Assembly: GCA_013373425.1 (NCBI GenBank) | Contig: JABXHW010000003.1 | Span: 1-64,000 of the forward strand | DNA from: Flavobacteriia bacterium | GTDB taxonomy: Bacteria; Bacteroidota; Bacteroidia; Flavobacteriales; Schleiferiaceae | DNA: 64,000 bases | Direction: 5' to 3' | Shown here: positions 1-8,070 of the stretch, piece by piece | How the letters are laid out: every line of letters begins with the position of its first letter | Numbering within the stretch: position 1 is the stretch's first letter | Program-made: the position numbers and the translations under genes | Notes under the pieces: model-generated | The model's database searches: none | What the model was told of the DNA's origin: nothing | The model's input: the letters and a program-made list of their open reading frames with translations, nothing else

Positions 1-56
1 ACTGGGTACTGGGTACTGGGTACTGGGTACTGGGTACTGGGTACTGGGTACTGGGT
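1..56. repeat. 7-base tandem repeat, 8 copies of ACTGGGT
   Basis: Eight perfect head-to-tail copies of ACTGGGT fill the first 56 bases and may continue beyond the window edge. The array contains the core GTACTGGGTAC, which also occurs as half of a perfect 18-base palindrome at 5311-5328. No ORF or terminator uses the array. It looks like an intergenic microsatellite of this genome; function unknown. Confidence 0.95.
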
Positions 57-255
57 ACAAACTAGCACGAGTAAAGGAATGTTCGACTGTTAGGGTGATA
101 TAGTTCTGAACAGATGCTCAATACTGGATACTAGCAATAACGTGCTTACGTACAATCGTGTATGTGTGCTTACATTGATACTGGCTGGACTCACGTCCAA
201 ATCTTGATACTTGTTATTGGTTGGGACAAGTACGAAACCTTAGTACTTCCGCACG
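57..255. other. Intergenic stretch without a gene
   Basis: No convincing coding frame or RNA gene is visible. The stretch holds scattered degenerate relatives of the neighbouring repeat (GATACTGG, ATACTGG and several TACT/GTAC words), consistent with a decayed repeat region beyond the end of the minus-strand operon. Confidence 0.5.
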
Positions 256-284
256 AAAAAAAAGCCCCACTTCCGTGAGGCCTT
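256..284 (-). terminator. Rho-independent terminator of the 338-4555 operon
   Basis: On the minus strand, a stem of about nine pairs (two G-U) closes a GGAA tetraloop and is followed by eight T. It lies about 50 bases past the stop of the hydroxybutyryl-CoA dehydrogenase gene and ends the minus-strand operon. Confidence 0.85.
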
Positions 285-300
285 CTTCAAATCGTATTTT

Positions 301-337
301 CACCTTAGCACCTTAGCACCTTAGCACCTTAGCACCT
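301..337. repeat. 8-base tandem repeat CACCTTAG, 4 full copies plus partial
   Basis: Four perfect copies of CACCTTAG (301-332) and a partial fifth abut the stop codon of the minus-strand gene at 338. On the mRNA strand the unit reads CTAAGGTG. The repeat lies between stop codon and terminator, so it forms the 3' untranslated region of the operon. Confidence 0.93.
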
Positions 338-1228
338 TTAACCTTCAAACTGCGAACTCACCTTCGCGTTCTTCGGTCCTTCGCTATAATTATAGAATCC
401 TTCTCCGGATTTAACACCGAGCTTGCCGGCAGTAACCATGTTTACGAGAAGTGGACATGGAGCGTATTTAGGGTTTCCAAATCCTTCGTACAGTACATTG
501 AGAATGCTGTAGCAAACATCCAATCCAATGAAGTCCGCCAATTGCAATGGTCCCATTGGGTGAGCCATACCCAGTTTCATGATAGAATCAATCTCCTGAA
601 CACCCGCTACACCTTCGTGCAATGAAATGATCGCTTCGTTGATCATCGGCATCAAAATGCGGTTGGCAACAAAACCAGGATAATCGTTACAAGGAACCGG
701 AATCTTATTGAGCTTCTTCGAGAGCTCTACAATCAAGTCGGTTGTTTGATCGCTTGTGCTATATCCTCTGATGATTTCAATCAACTTCATCACAGGAACA
801 GGATTCATAAAGTGCATCCCAATCACTTTATCAGGACGCTTTGTCGCAGCTGCAATCTTGGTAATGGAGATAGAAGAGGTGTTTGTAGCCAAGATACACT
901 CGGGCTTAGTGAGTTCGTCGAGCTGCTTGAATAAATCAAGCTTAATATCTACACGCTCAGTTGCAGCCTCAACCACTAAATCAGCATTGGTCACAGAGTC
1001 GTTCAAGTCGGTAGAAGTAGTAAGACGGCCCAGTGCGGCATTCTTATCATCCTCACTCATCAACTCCTTTGAAACCTGGCGATCCATGTTCTTCTGAATC
1101 GTTCCCAAGGCGCGGTCTAAGCTCGACTGATGCAAGTCGTATAGACGTACGTTGTATCCATGCTGAGCGAAAACGTGTGCAATACCGTTTCCCATGGTTC
1201 CGGCTCCGATTACAGTAATATTATTCAT
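338..1228 (-). CDS. 3-hydroxybutyryl-CoA dehydrogenase
   Basis: Soluble NAD(P)-dependent 3-hydroxyacyl-CoA dehydrogenase (296 aa, normal for the stand-alone Hbd/PaaH type), interconverting 3-hydroxybutyryl-CoA and acetoacetyl-CoA. The N-terminus shows the Rossmann loop GAGTMG (about residues 8-13) with an acidic residue near 31 (YDL), which favours NAD. The middle carries NTSSISIT and GMHFMNPVP, containing the catalytic His, followed by the FVANR segment and the C-terminal dimerisation domain. It is the last gene of a minus-strand operon, 19 bases after the sugar transferase. Its metabolic role (beta-oxidation, ketone bodies or storage polymer) is not set by this context. The family call is firm; substrate chain length is inferred. 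Confidence 0.93.
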   Translation of the reverse strand: MNNITVIGAGTMGNGIAHVFAQHGYNVRLYDLHQSSLDRALGTIQKNMDRQVSKELMSEDDKNAALGRLTTSTDLNDSVTNADLVVEAATERVDIKLDLFKQLDELTKPECILATNTSSISITKIAAATKRPDKVIGMHFMNPVPVMKLIEIIRGYSTSDQTTDLIVELSKKLNKIPVPCNDYPGFVANRILMPMINEAIISLHEGVAGVQEIDSIMKLGMAHPMGPLQLADFIGLDVCYSILNVLYEGFGNPKYAPCPLLVNMVTAGKLGVKSGEGFYNYSEGPKNAKVSSQFEG

Positions 1229-1247
1229 GTGGTGGATTTATAGTGTG

Positions 1248-2663
1248 TTATTTTCCTCGTCCCTGCAAAACTATCAAAATGGTGTAGAACAGAATCTTCA
1301 AGTCGTTGAAGAAGCTCACGTTCTCGATGTAAATCAAATCGAAACGGAGCCTATCAATCATTTGGTCCACTGTCGAAGCGTATCCAAATTTCACCATTCC
1401 CCAAGATGTGATTCCCGGCTTCACTTTGTGCAAATACTTGTAGTGAGGTGCCTTCTCCTTAATCTTGTCGATGTAATACTGACGTTCAGGTCGAGGACCT
1501 ACAATACTCATTTCACCTATTAGAACATTGTAAAACTGTGGAAGTTCATCGAGTCGGTACTTTCGCATAACTCGTCCCCAAGGAGTGATTCGATCATCCT
1601 CATCGCTTGAAAGTTGCGGCCCATGCTTCTCAGCATCTTGGTACATACTTCTAAATTTGATGATATGGAATGGATGTCCGTGTAAACCAATGCGCTGCTG
1701 GCGATAGAAAATCTTGCCGGGAGAGCTTTGTCTGACCATTATAGCTGTGAACAACATAATTGGAGACACCAACAACAGTAGGAGGAGAGAGGCAATGATA
1801 TCAAAGGCGCGCTTGGCGATTCGATGCCAGATCGGCATAATCTCACGCTTTACCTCAATAAGCGGAATGCCGTACGACTCCATTCGAACCTTACCAACGA
1901 TGATGTCATAGGTGTCCGGGATTGATTTCACTTTGACGTCGTGGTCTTCTAGAAGGTTTATAATTGCCTCTAAACGCTCGTGCTCTCTCGATTCAATGGC
2001 AATCAAGACTTCCTCAATCTGATATTCTTCAATGATCCTAGAGAGTTCCTTATAGTTCCCCAGAAGCGGAAGTTCCTTTTCAACGAGGAAATCAATTTTC
2101 TCCTGAACGGAGACGAAGCCTACAAAGTGATGACCCGTTGTGTTTCTTTGTTTTTGAACTTCTTTATAGAGTTTAACGGCCTTTTCGTTAGAACCTACGA
2201 GCAGGGTGTTGAACCATATCTTTCGTGCTTGAATCTTCCGGTTCGTTCGAGTGGAAAGAATGAATCGGAATACGACGGTAGGGACGAATAGAGCGCCGAG
2301 ATAAACTCCGAACGACTCGTAATAATCCTTGTAGCTCTCTACCCAATCATCTAAGATGAACATAAAGAATATCACAATGGAACCGAGCACGTTAGAGCTC
2401 AAGGTTTGAGCAATTTCTTTAAGTCGAGATCTACGCCATATATCCTTGTAAGACCCTACAACGACGTAGAGAAAGATCCAGTAAAGTGTAGTGAAGATTA
2501 ACCCATAGAAATAGCGATCATCGAACCTCAAGCTCTTTACAGCAAAAACATCAGGTTCAATGAACTCCTTGCGGAAAGTATAGAGTACTGTATATGCCAT
2601 CAATGCCGATAGAGCATCGAAGAGCAGATAGAGTGCAACCTGACCGCGGGTATTCTTCTTCAT
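1248..2663 (-). CDS. Polyprenyl sugar-phosphate transferase (WbaP/WcaJ type)
   Basis: Inner-membrane initiating glycosyltransferase that would move a sugar-1-phosphate onto undecaprenyl phosphate to start a surface polysaccharide repeat. The 471 aa protein has four to five N-terminal membrane segments (to about residue 125), a central Rossmann-like CoA-binding-like domain (about 140-265), a hydrophobic re-entrant segment near 285-305 and the C-terminal bacterial sugar transferase domain with GKIFYRQQRIG, FHIIKFRSM, LDELPQFYNVL and GEMSIVGPRPE. The start abuts the stop of the upstream lipoprotein gene (2664). Linkage to a Gfo/Idh/MocA dehydrogenase supports polysaccharide synthesis; the sugar is unknown. 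Confidence 0.93.
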   Translation of the reverse strand: MKKNTRGQVALYLLFDALSALMAYTVLYTFRKEFIEPDVFAVKSLRFDDRYFYGLIFTTLYWIFLYVVVGSYKDIWRRSRLKEIAQTLSSNVLGSIVIFFMFILDDWVESYKDYYESFGVYLGALFVPTVVFRFILSTRTNRKIQARKIWFNTLLVGSNEKAVKLYKEVQKQRNTTGHHFVGFVSVQEKIDFLVEKELPLLGNYKELSRIIEEYQIEEVLIAIESREHERLEAIINLLEDHDVKVKSIPDTYDIIVGKVRMESYGIPLIEVKREIMPIWHRIAKRAFDIIASLLLLLLVSPIMLFTAIMVRQSSPGKIFYRQQRIGLHGHPFHIIKFRSMYQDAEKHGPQLSSDEDDRITPWGRVMRKYRLDELPQFYNVLIGEMSIVGPRPERQYYIDKIKEKAPHYKYLHKVKPGITSWGMVKFGYASTVDQMIDRLRFDLIYIENVSFFNDLKILFYTILIVLQGRGK

Positions 2664-3563
2664 TTAGTAAACGAGCTTGATATTGTCGAAGAGCATGTCC
2701 ATTTCTCCATTGCCCTCCACGTTTACAGCACCAATAAAGATGCGGAAACCCTCCGCATTTGGAACAGCGCTGACTTCAGTTACCAAGTTGATGTAAATCT
2801 TCTTCCATTCACCATCGGTGGGAAAGAGTCCAACTACTGGAACTTGATCCACCTGACCAGGAATTCTTCTGAATACCCCGACCGTAGCAACAGCGTCGAT
2901 TTTGTAGTTCATCTCTAGATATACGTTCGCTCCACCCTTTGGGAGGTCGGTAAACTCTTCAACGCTGATCACTTCGAAGAGGAAGTCCTCATCAGGCAAG
3001 CGCACGTATCCGCTCTGTGTGCTGTTTTCATTGAGCTCGGGGTCATTGAAAACTAAGTTGGGATCTGTAGTTCTACTCAGTCCGGTATCTGCGCGATTTG
3101 AGATTTCAAAGGCAAGGGAAATGTCCTCAAAATCTTCAATAGGTCGATAGGTGTAAAACGATTGCGGACTGTAAGTTACGGTTGGAACGCTATCATTCGC
3201 CGCATCTGGCCAAACATCCTCATTTTCAACGAAAGTCATCACCTCTTCATAAGGTTGATAGAATTCGTAGATGTTACGCAAGCTTTGGATACCGTTTAGG
3301 TTGATTCCAGGATAAAGCTTGAGTTCGTGCTGACCACTTTTAGCTACAGGAACTACTGCAGGTAACTCAAACACACCAATCATATCTCCATCAATTTCTA
3401 CCCACGCTGTAGTGATGTTTGAGCTGGCAGTACCGTGTTCAACGTAATTGGTGCTTACGTTCATCTCATCGATGTGCAAATAGGAGGGAACCGTTGCTGG
3501 TTCTCGGTCACAGCCAAATAATACCGATACACAAAGTAGAAGCGGGAGTAGTCTTTTCATCAT
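2664..3563 (-). CDS. Lipoprotein of unknown function
   Basis: Not recognised as a named family. The 299 aa product begins with a short basic region, a hydrophobic stretch and a lipobox ending LFGC (Cys18), so it should be lipid-anchored in the envelope. The rest is beta-rich and acidic without cysteine clusters or enzyme motifs, possibly one or two beta-sandwich domains. The first of two adjacent ATG codons overlaps the stop of the upstream dehydrogenase gene by one base (TAATG), and the last codon abuts the sugar transferase, so translation is probably coupled. Position suggests a role in polysaccharide export or attachment, which is inference only. Confidence 0.7.
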   Translation of the reverse strand: MMKRLLPLLLCVSVLFGCDREPATVPSYLHIDEMNVSTNYVEHGTASSNITTAWVEIDGDMIGVFELPAVVPVAKSGQHELKLYPGINLNGIQSLRNIYEFYQPYEEVMTFVENEDVWPDAANDSVPTVTYSPQSFYTYRPIEDFEDISLAFEISNRADTGLSRTTDPNLVFNDPELNENSTQSGYVRLPDEDFLFEVISVEEFTDLPKGGANVYLEMNYKIDAVATVGVFRRIPGQVDQVPVVGLFPTDGEWKKIYINLVTEVSAVPNAEGFRIFIGAVNVEGNGEMDMLFDNIKLVY

Positions 3564-4555
3564 TACTTGATAACGTTGAGAGCATGGTCCAATTGCTCGG
3601 AAATCTGGTGAGCAACCTCCAAGGCTCTATATCCATCTTCTAATGTTACGTCTGGAGTGCGGTTTTGGTTGATTGAATCAGCAAGTGCTTGCAGCTCATC
3701 GCGAATTGCATTGCTCTCATCCACGTCGGGTTGTTCGAAGTAAATCTGTTTCTTTGAACCATCAGGGAGGTCGAGAACCATGGCATACGGATTCTCGTTC
3801 GAGTTCTCATCGAATGTCTTCATGCGCACCACTTCAGCGCTCTTCTCAAAGTAATCTACGGTGATGTAAGCATCGCGCTGGAACATTCTTGTCTTGCGCA
3901 AGGTCTTCATCGATATTCTCGAAGCTGTAAGGTTCGCGACACAGCCGTTATCGAACTCTATACGCGCATTAGCAATATCAGGCGTATCACTTACTACCGC
4001 TGCTCCGGAAGCTGAAATTCGCTTTACGTTGGAGTTTACTACAGATAAGACAGAGTCGATATCATGAATCATAAGATCCATTACCACGGAAACGTCAGTT
4101 CCTCTCGGGTTGAATTCAGAGAGACGGTGATTCTCAATGAACATGGGGGATTTGATATATGGTCGTGCTGCTTTGAATGCAGGATTGTAGCGTTCAACAT
4201 GACCTACTTGTGATTTGATGCCTGCTTCTTGCGCTAATTTGATCAACTCACGCGCTTGGTCGAGAGTGTGGGTGATTGGCTTCTCGATAAACACATGTCG
4301 AGATTTGCGAATCGCTTTGACGGCGCAATCGTAATGCGATAGGGTAGGTGTTACGATATCCACTACATCAACGGCTTCTACTAATTCTTCGATGGTGTCA
4401 AATCGCTTCAGACCAGTTGATTCAACACTTTGGGCAGCTTCATCATTCGGATCGAAAAAACCAACCAACTCGTAGGTTTCAGGAATAAGCCCGATGCACT
4501 TGATGTGAATTTTACCAAGATGTCCTGCACCGAGAACTCCAATTTTTAGGGGCAT
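3563..4555 (-). CDS. Gfo/Idh/MocA family NAD(P)-dependent oxidoreductase
   Basis: Cytoplasmic sugar or nucleotide-sugar dehydrogenase (330 aa). The Rossmann fold starts with GVLGAGHLGKIH; EKPITHT, near residue 95, holds the conserved Lys of the family, and MIHDIDSVLSVV the catalytic-region His. The C-terminal alpha/beta domain follows from about 125. First gene of the operon 4555-338; a TACCTTTG -7 box lies 19 bases upstream. The neighbouring sugar transferase suggests it prepares a modified sugar, as in WbpB-like steps, but substrate cannot be read from sequence. A start further upstream is unlikely because it would precede the promoter box. Confidence 0.88.
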   Translation of the reverse strand: MPLKIGVLGAGHLGKIHIKCIGLIPETYELVGFFDPNDEAAQSVESTGLKRFDTIEELVEAVDVVDIVTPTLSHYDCAVKAIRKSRHVFIEKPITHTLDQARELIKLAQEAGIKSQVGHVERYNPAFKAARPYIKSPMFIENHRLSEFNPRGTDVSVVMDLMIHDIDSVLSVVNSNVKRISASGAAVVSDTPDIANARIEFDNGCVANLTASRISMKTLRKTRMFQRDAYITVDYFEKSAEVVRMKTFDENSNENPYAMVLDLPDGSKKQIYFEQPDVDESNAIRDELQALADSINQNRTPDVTLEDGYRALEVAHQISEQLDHALNVIK

Positions 4556-4574
4556 AGTGGAAAAACTTTGATGT

Positions 4575-4582
4575 CAAAGGTA
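4575..4582 (-). promoter_or_regulatory. -7 promoter box TACCTTTG for the 4555-338 operon
   Basis: Exact match on the minus strand to the Bacteroidota -7 consensus TAnnTTTG, 19 bases before the ATG at 4555. A clear -33 TTG is not visible. It faces away from the pcm promoter 57 bases away. Confidence 0.6.
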
Positions 4583-4639
4583 AGGCAAAATGAAAGGATG
4601 AAAAGGGATGAAATTGCTGCGATTTGCACGTGGGTTTGT

Positions 4640-4647
4640 TAATTTCG
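4640..4647 (+). promoter_or_regulatory. Probable -7 box TAATTTCG for pcm
   Basis: TAnnTTCG variant of the -7 consensus, 14 bases upstream of the ATG at 4662. The same variant recurs before other genes of this window. It argues against the earlier in-frame ATG at 4608. Confidence 0.45.
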
Positions 4648-4661
4648 TCCCCACCAAAGAG

Positions 4662-5309
4662 ATGAGAAAAGATACCGCCAAACATCAGGGATTGCGCAAT
4701 CAGCTTGTGAACCTTTTGAGAGAGAAGGGGATAAGTAATGAAGATGTGCTGCAAGCCGTGGGAAAAGTTCCACGTCATTTGTATGTGGATAGCTCCTTCG
4801 AACAGTTTGCCTACAGAGATCAAGCATTTCCAATCCGCGCAAATCAAACGATTTCTCAGCCGTACACAGTTGCATTCCAAACGGAATTATTGGAGGTAAC
4901 GGAAGGCTCAAAGGTGCTGGAGATTGGCACGGGTTCAGGATATCAAGCGGCAGTTCTCTGCGAAATGGGCGTGAAGGTTTACAGCATCGAAAGGCAGAAG
5001 GAACTCTTTGATCATACCCGCGAGCTCTTGCAACAGCTCGGTTATCGACCCACGTTGAAGTTTGGAGACGGATATAAGGGCATGCCAACTTATGCACCAT
5101 TCGACGCCATCGTAGTTACTGCTGCCGCACCAGAAATTCCGAATGCCTTACTCGCCCAATTGAAAGTAGGTGGGAAGCTTGTCATTCCTGTGGGCGATGT
5201 CAGTGATGTTCAACGCATGTATTGCATCACAAGAAAAGGAGAAAAACAGTTCTCCCGCGCCACTCATGGTGATTTTAGGTTTGTTCCGATGTTGGGGAAT
5301 AAGGAATAG
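4662..5309 (+). CDS. pcm: Protein-L-isoaspartate O-methyltransferase
   Basis: Repairs isomerised aspartyl/asparaginyl residues in aged proteins by methylating L-isoaspartate with S-adenosylmethionine. The 215 aa product carries the family features in order: the FRDQAFPI-like segment YRDQAFPI, NQTISQPY, the SAM-binding loop LEIGTGSGYQAAVL and the DAIVVTAAAPEIP block. ATG 4662 was chosen over the in-frame ATG at 4608 because the shorter form matches family length (E. coli Pcm 208 aa) and a -7 box lies at 4640-4647. The gene is divergent from the polysaccharide operon and 60 bases upstream of smpB. Confidence 0.93.
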   Translation: MRKDTAKHQGLRNQLVNLLREKGISNEDVLQAVGKVPRHLYVDSSFEQFAYRDQAFPIRANQTISQPYTVAFQTELLEVTEGSKVLEIGTGSGYQAAVLCEMGVKVYSIERQKELFDHTRELLQQLGYRPTLKFGDGYKGMPTYAPFDAIVVTAAAPEIPNALLAQLKVGGKLVIPVGDVSDVQRMYCITRKGEKQFSRATHGDFRFVPMLGNKE

Positions 5310-5310
5310 A

Positions 5311-5328
5311 GTACCCAGTACTGGGTAC
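5311..5328. repeat. Perfect 18-base palindrome GTACCCAGTACTGGGTAC
   Basis: A perfect palindrome two bases after the pcm stop codon. Its right half contains the same GTACTGGGTAC core as the tandem array at 1-56, and AGTACT words follow it. There is no T tract, so it is not an ordinary terminator; it may be a genome-specific intergenic repeat. Confidence 0.85.
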
Positions 5329-5354
5329 ATAGTACTAAGTACTCCCTGAATCAT

Positions 5355-5362
5355 TACTTTTG
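5355..5362 (+). promoter_or_regulatory. -7 box TACTTTTG of smpB, 7 bases from the start codon
   Basis: Exact TAnnTTTG match ending only 7 bases before the smpB ATG, so transcription would begin at or next to the start codon (leaderless mRNA). No clear -33 TTG is seen. Confidence 0.55.
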
Positions 5363-5369
5363 CTCACCC

Positions 5370-5819
5370 ATGAAAAACGATGTCCTCATAAAAAATCGCA
5401 AAGCTCGACATGATTACGAGCTACTTGATACGTTTACTGCTGGCTTGAAACTGGTGGGAACTGAGATTAAGTCAATCCGACAAGGGAAGGCGAATCTCGT
5501 CGATAGCTACTGTTATTTTGAGGATGGCGAGTTATATGTAAAAAACATGCACATCGCTGAATATGATCATGGGAACATCAATAATCACGACCCGCTGCGA
5601 GAACGAAAGTTGTTGCTATCACGTCGAGAGTTGGATAAGCTCGAGAAGAAGCTCAAGGATCAGGGACTTACCATTGTAACGCTCCGTATGTATATCAACG
5701 ACAAGGGTTGGGCGAAGCTCGATATTGCCCTAGCTCGAGGTAAGAAACAGCACGATAAGCGCGATTCTCTAAAGGAGAAACAGCTTAAGCGCGACATCGA
5801 TCGTGCAAAGTCTTATTGA
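5370..5819 (+). CDS. smpB: SsrA-binding protein SmpB
   Basis: RNA-binding partner of tmRNA, required to rescue stalled ribosomes by trans-translation. The 149 aa length is normal. Hallmarks are [30 protein letters not shown], the [12 protein letters not shown] segment, [11 protein letters not shown] and the basic tail [19 protein letters not shown] that reaches the decoding centre. Only 7 bases separate the start codon from a TACTTTTG -7 box, and no Shine-Dalgarno sequence is visible, so the message may be leaderless. The gene stands alone between pcm and pyrD. The tmRNA gene itself is not in this window. Confidence 0.97.
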   Translation: MKNDVLIKNRKARHDYELLDTFTAGLKLVGTEIKSIRQGKANLVDSYCYFEDGELYVKNMHIAEYDHGNINNHDPLRERKLLLSRRELDKLEKKLKDQGLTIVTLRMYINDKGWAKLDIALARGKKQHDKRDSLKEKQLKRDIDRAKSY

Positions 5820-5830
5820 ATTCATCTACC

Positions 5831-5861
5831 TTGTTTAAGCCCTTGGATTGAGCTATTTTTG
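5831..5861 (+). promoter_or_regulatory. pyrD promoter, TTG-N20-TATTTTTG
   Basis: A -33 TTG (5831-5833) and -7 box TATTTTTG (5854-5861) have a 20-base spacing, within the 17-23 range reported for Flavobacterium promoters. The box ends 16 bases before the ATG at 5878 and sets that start over the in-frame TTG at 5848. Confidence 0.6.
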
Positions 5862-5877
5862 CACTCAAATTCCGCGC

Positions 5878-6906
5878 ATGTACAAGTCGATTATCCGCCC
5901 GATTCTCTTCAGCTTTCATCCTGAAAAAGCACACCATCTCACTTTTAATATTCTGCGCATCTTGCACAGTATTCCAGGTGTGACACCTATCGTGAGAAGC
6001 GCATTCAGCGTAAAGGATAAGTCGTTAGAAAGGGAGGTCTTCGGCATTAAATTCCCAAACCCAGTTGGACTAGCCGCAGGTTTTGATAAAGATGCAAAGC
6101 TGTTCGGTCCTCTTTCAGCCTACGGATTTGGGTTCATCGAAATTGGGACTCTTACTCCTGTCGGGCAACCTGGCAATCCCAAGCCTAGAATGTTCCGTCT
6201 ACCTAAGGATAAAGGGTTGATCAATAGAATGGGATTCAACAACCAAGGGGTTGAGAATGCAGTTCAACGATTAAAAGGAAGAAATCCCGAATACATCATT
6301 GGCGGCAATATTGGGAAGAACAAGGTGACTCCGAATGAAGAGGCGACAGCCGACTATATCAAGAGCTTTGAAGCCCTATTTGATTATGTTGATTACTTCG
6401 TCGTAAACGTGAGTTCTCCAAACACGCCGAATCTCAGAGAACTTCAAGACAAAAAGCCACTGACAGAGCTCCTTACCACCCTAGAGTCGAAGAATGCTGA
6501 GAAACCGACACGCAAGCCAATCCTGCTGAAAATCGCACCAGACATCACAGATGGACAACTTGAGGATATCGTTGCCATCGTGCGCCAATCGGGCATTGAC
6601 GGAGTAATTGCCACCAATACAACTATAGACAGGAGTGGTCTCACTACAGCGAAAGAAGAAGTGGAAGCCATAGGTGCTGGTGGATTAAGTGGAGCCCCCG
6701 TCAAGGATAAGTCAACCGACGTCATTGCAAAACTATCTAAGCTTTCGAACGGAGAGTTTCCAATCATTGCAGTGGGAGGGATTTTCACCGCAAAAGATGC
6801 TCGTGAGAAGCTTGATGCTGGAGCTAGCTTGGTTCAGGTGTACACAGGCTTCATTTACGAAGGACCTGCGATGGTAAAGCGCATTTTGAAAGGATTGAGA
6901 GCCTGA
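5878..6906 (+). CDS. pyrD: Dihydroorotate dehydrogenase (quinone), class 2
   Basis: Oxidises dihydroorotate to orotate in pyrimidine synthesis, passing electrons through FMN to membrane quinone. The 342 aa product has the class 2 N-terminal amphipathic helices (residues 1-35) that form the quinone tunnel, then [36 protein letters not shown], the catalytic-Ser segment [10 protein letters not shown], and the FMN-phosphate loop [11 protein letters not shown] 5878 fits both family length and the promoter; the in-frame TTG at 5848 lies between the promoter elements. It is followed by HMG-CoA lyase after 63 bases. Confidence 0.96.
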   Translation: MYKSIIRPILFSFHPEKAHHLTFNILRILHSIPGVTPIVRSAFSVKDKSLEREVFGIKFPNPVGLAAGFDKDAKLFGPLSAYGFGFIEIGTLTPVGQPGNPKPRMFRLPKDKGLINRMGFNNQGVENAVQRLKGRNPEYIIGGNIGKNKVTPNEEATADYIKSFEALFDYVDYFVVNVSSPNTPNLRELQDKKPLTELLTTLESKNAEKPTRKPILLKIAPDITDGQLEDIVAIVRQSGIDGVIATNTTIDRSGLTTAKEEVEAIGAGGLSGAPVKDKSTDVIAKLSKLSNGEFPIIAVGGIFTAKDAREKLDAGASLVQVYTGFIYEGPAMVKRILKGLRA

Positions 6907-6935
6907 TATCACTTTTAAATCGCCTTTCAAATCTG

Positions 6936-6943
6936 TATCTTCG
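6936..6943 (+). promoter_or_regulatory. Possible -7 box TATCTTCG upstream of HMG-CoA lyase
   Basis: TAnnTTCG variant box 26 bases upstream of the ATG at 6970. It overlaps the alternative GTG start at 6943, which makes that start unlikely. Confidence 0.35.
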
Positions 6944-6969
6944 TGCTGCCAAAGGCTCAAGGCAAACAC

Positions 6970-7854
6970 ATGAAAGAAGGCTCAGATAACCACATGGATA
7001 TTGTGGAATGTCCAAGGGATGCTATGCAAGGTATCCATCCGTTCATTCCCACCGAAAGAAAGATTGATTACATCAACGCTTTACTCAAAGTTGGCTTTAA
7101 TACGCTCGACTTTGGATCTTTCGTTTCGCCAAAGGCCATTCCTCAACTTCGTGACACTCAAGAGGTGCTCGATAACCTCGACCTCGATGGCAAGACCACT
7201 CGACTTTTGAGCATTGTTGCCAATGTAAGAGGAGCAGAGCTGGCTTGCCAAAACGAGCCTATCGACGATTTAGGTTTCCCTTTTTCACTGTCTGAAACAT
7301 TTCAAATGCGAAACACCAATCGCTCCATGGTTGAAGCTTTTGATATTGTGAAGGAGATAGGAGAGTTGGCCAACAAGAACGATAAGCGTTTGGTGGTATA
7401 TCTCAGTATGGGTTTTGGAAATCCATATAACGAACCATGGAACGTTGAAATCGTAGAAGAGTGGGCCGAAAAAATGGTGTCAGAAGGAGTGAAAGTCCTT
7501 TCCTTGAGCGATACCATCGGCACTTCGAGTCCAGACAGTATTGATTACCTCTTCTCTAATTTGATTCCTCGATTTAAAGATGTCACTTTCGGCGCCCATT
7601 TACACACCACTCCACACACTTGGCATGAGAAAGTGGATGCCGCCTGGAAAGCGGGGTGCAGACGATTCGACGGAGCCGTAAAAGGCTTCGGTGGATGTCC
7701 TATGGCAGCTGACGAACTCGTTGGTAATATGCCAACCGAGAAGCTTCTGAATTATGCGGCTCAAAATAAGTTGGAGACCGGCGTAAATGGCCTGGCATTC
7801 GAAACAGCTTACAACGAAGCCCTCAAAACTTTTCCCTCTACAATCGGAATTTAA
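6970..7854 (+). CDS. Hydroxymethylglutaryl-CoA lyase
   Basis: TIM-barrel lyase that splits 3-hydroxy-3-methylglutaryl-CoA into acetyl-CoA and acetoacetate, the last step of leucine catabolism. The 294 aa protein shows IVECPRDAMQG near the start (family ExPRDG-type motif), FVSPKAIPQL, the SLSDTIG segment, the metal-binding HLHTT and the signature GGCPMAADELVGN containing the catalytic Cys. The ATG at 6970 is preferred to the GTG at 6943, which lies in a promoter-like box. Leucine pathway partners are not adjacent. A related aldolase of the same superfamily is less likely because the GGCP signature is complete. Confidence 0.9.
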   Translation: MKEGSDNHMDIVECPRDAMQGIHPFIPTERKIDYINALLKVGFNTLDFGSFVSPKAIPQLRDTQEVLDNLDLDGKTTRLLSIVANVRGAELACQNEPIDDLGFPFSLSETFQMRNTNRSMVEAFDIVKEIGELANKNDKRLVVYLSMGFGNPYNEPWNVEIVEEWAEKMVSEGVKVLSLSDTIGTSSPDSIDYLFSNLIPRFKDVTFGAHLHTTPHTWHEKVDAAWKAGCRRFDGAVKGFGGCPMAADELVGNMPTEKLLNYAAQNKLETGVNGLAFETAYNEALKTFPSTIGI

Positions 7855-7869
7855 TTCTACCTTCGCGCT

Positions 7870-8030
7870 GTTCGCGGTGTCCCGATGTAATGTTGGGATG
7901 AAAAGGGAACTTGGTGTGAATCCAAGACTGTACCCGCAGCTGTGAGTCCTTAAGTGACTTTGGCACCCTCGCCACTGGAGTATTCCGGGAAGGCGCCAAA
8001 GTTGGACGAGTCAGAAGACCTGCCGAGAAC
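7870..8030 (+). ncRNA. Cobalamin (B12) riboswitch
   Basis: AdoCbl-type aptamer. Conserved blocks appear in order: GATGAAAAGGGAACTTGGTG, the hairpin GTGAATCCAA, CCCGCAGCTGTGAG, CCACTG, GGGAAGGC and the B12 box AGTCAGAAGACCTGCC (8009-8024). The outer P1 stem can form between GTTC (7870) and GAAC (ending 8030). The B12-box hexamer CCTGCC (8019-8024) is exactly complementary to GGCAGG (8061-8066), just before the btuB start codon, so ligand state may decide whether the ribosome site is free. Known riboswitches of this class shut off uptake genes when cobalamin is plentiful; the switching helix here is my inference. Confidence 0.96.
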
Positions 8031-8070
8031 CATAAGACACAATACTCTTCGGGAAGAAAGGGCAGGTGAT

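Noticed and set aside
1-56. CRISPR array
   Set aside because: The 7-base units are contiguous without spacers and no cas genes are near.
4639-5100. 153-codon minus-strand frame opposite pcm
   Set aside because: Shadow of pcm with low-complexity sequence and no homology I recognise.
5848-5877. TTG start 10 codons upstream in pyrD
   Set aside because: It lies between the -33 and -7 promoter elements and would precede the transcript start.
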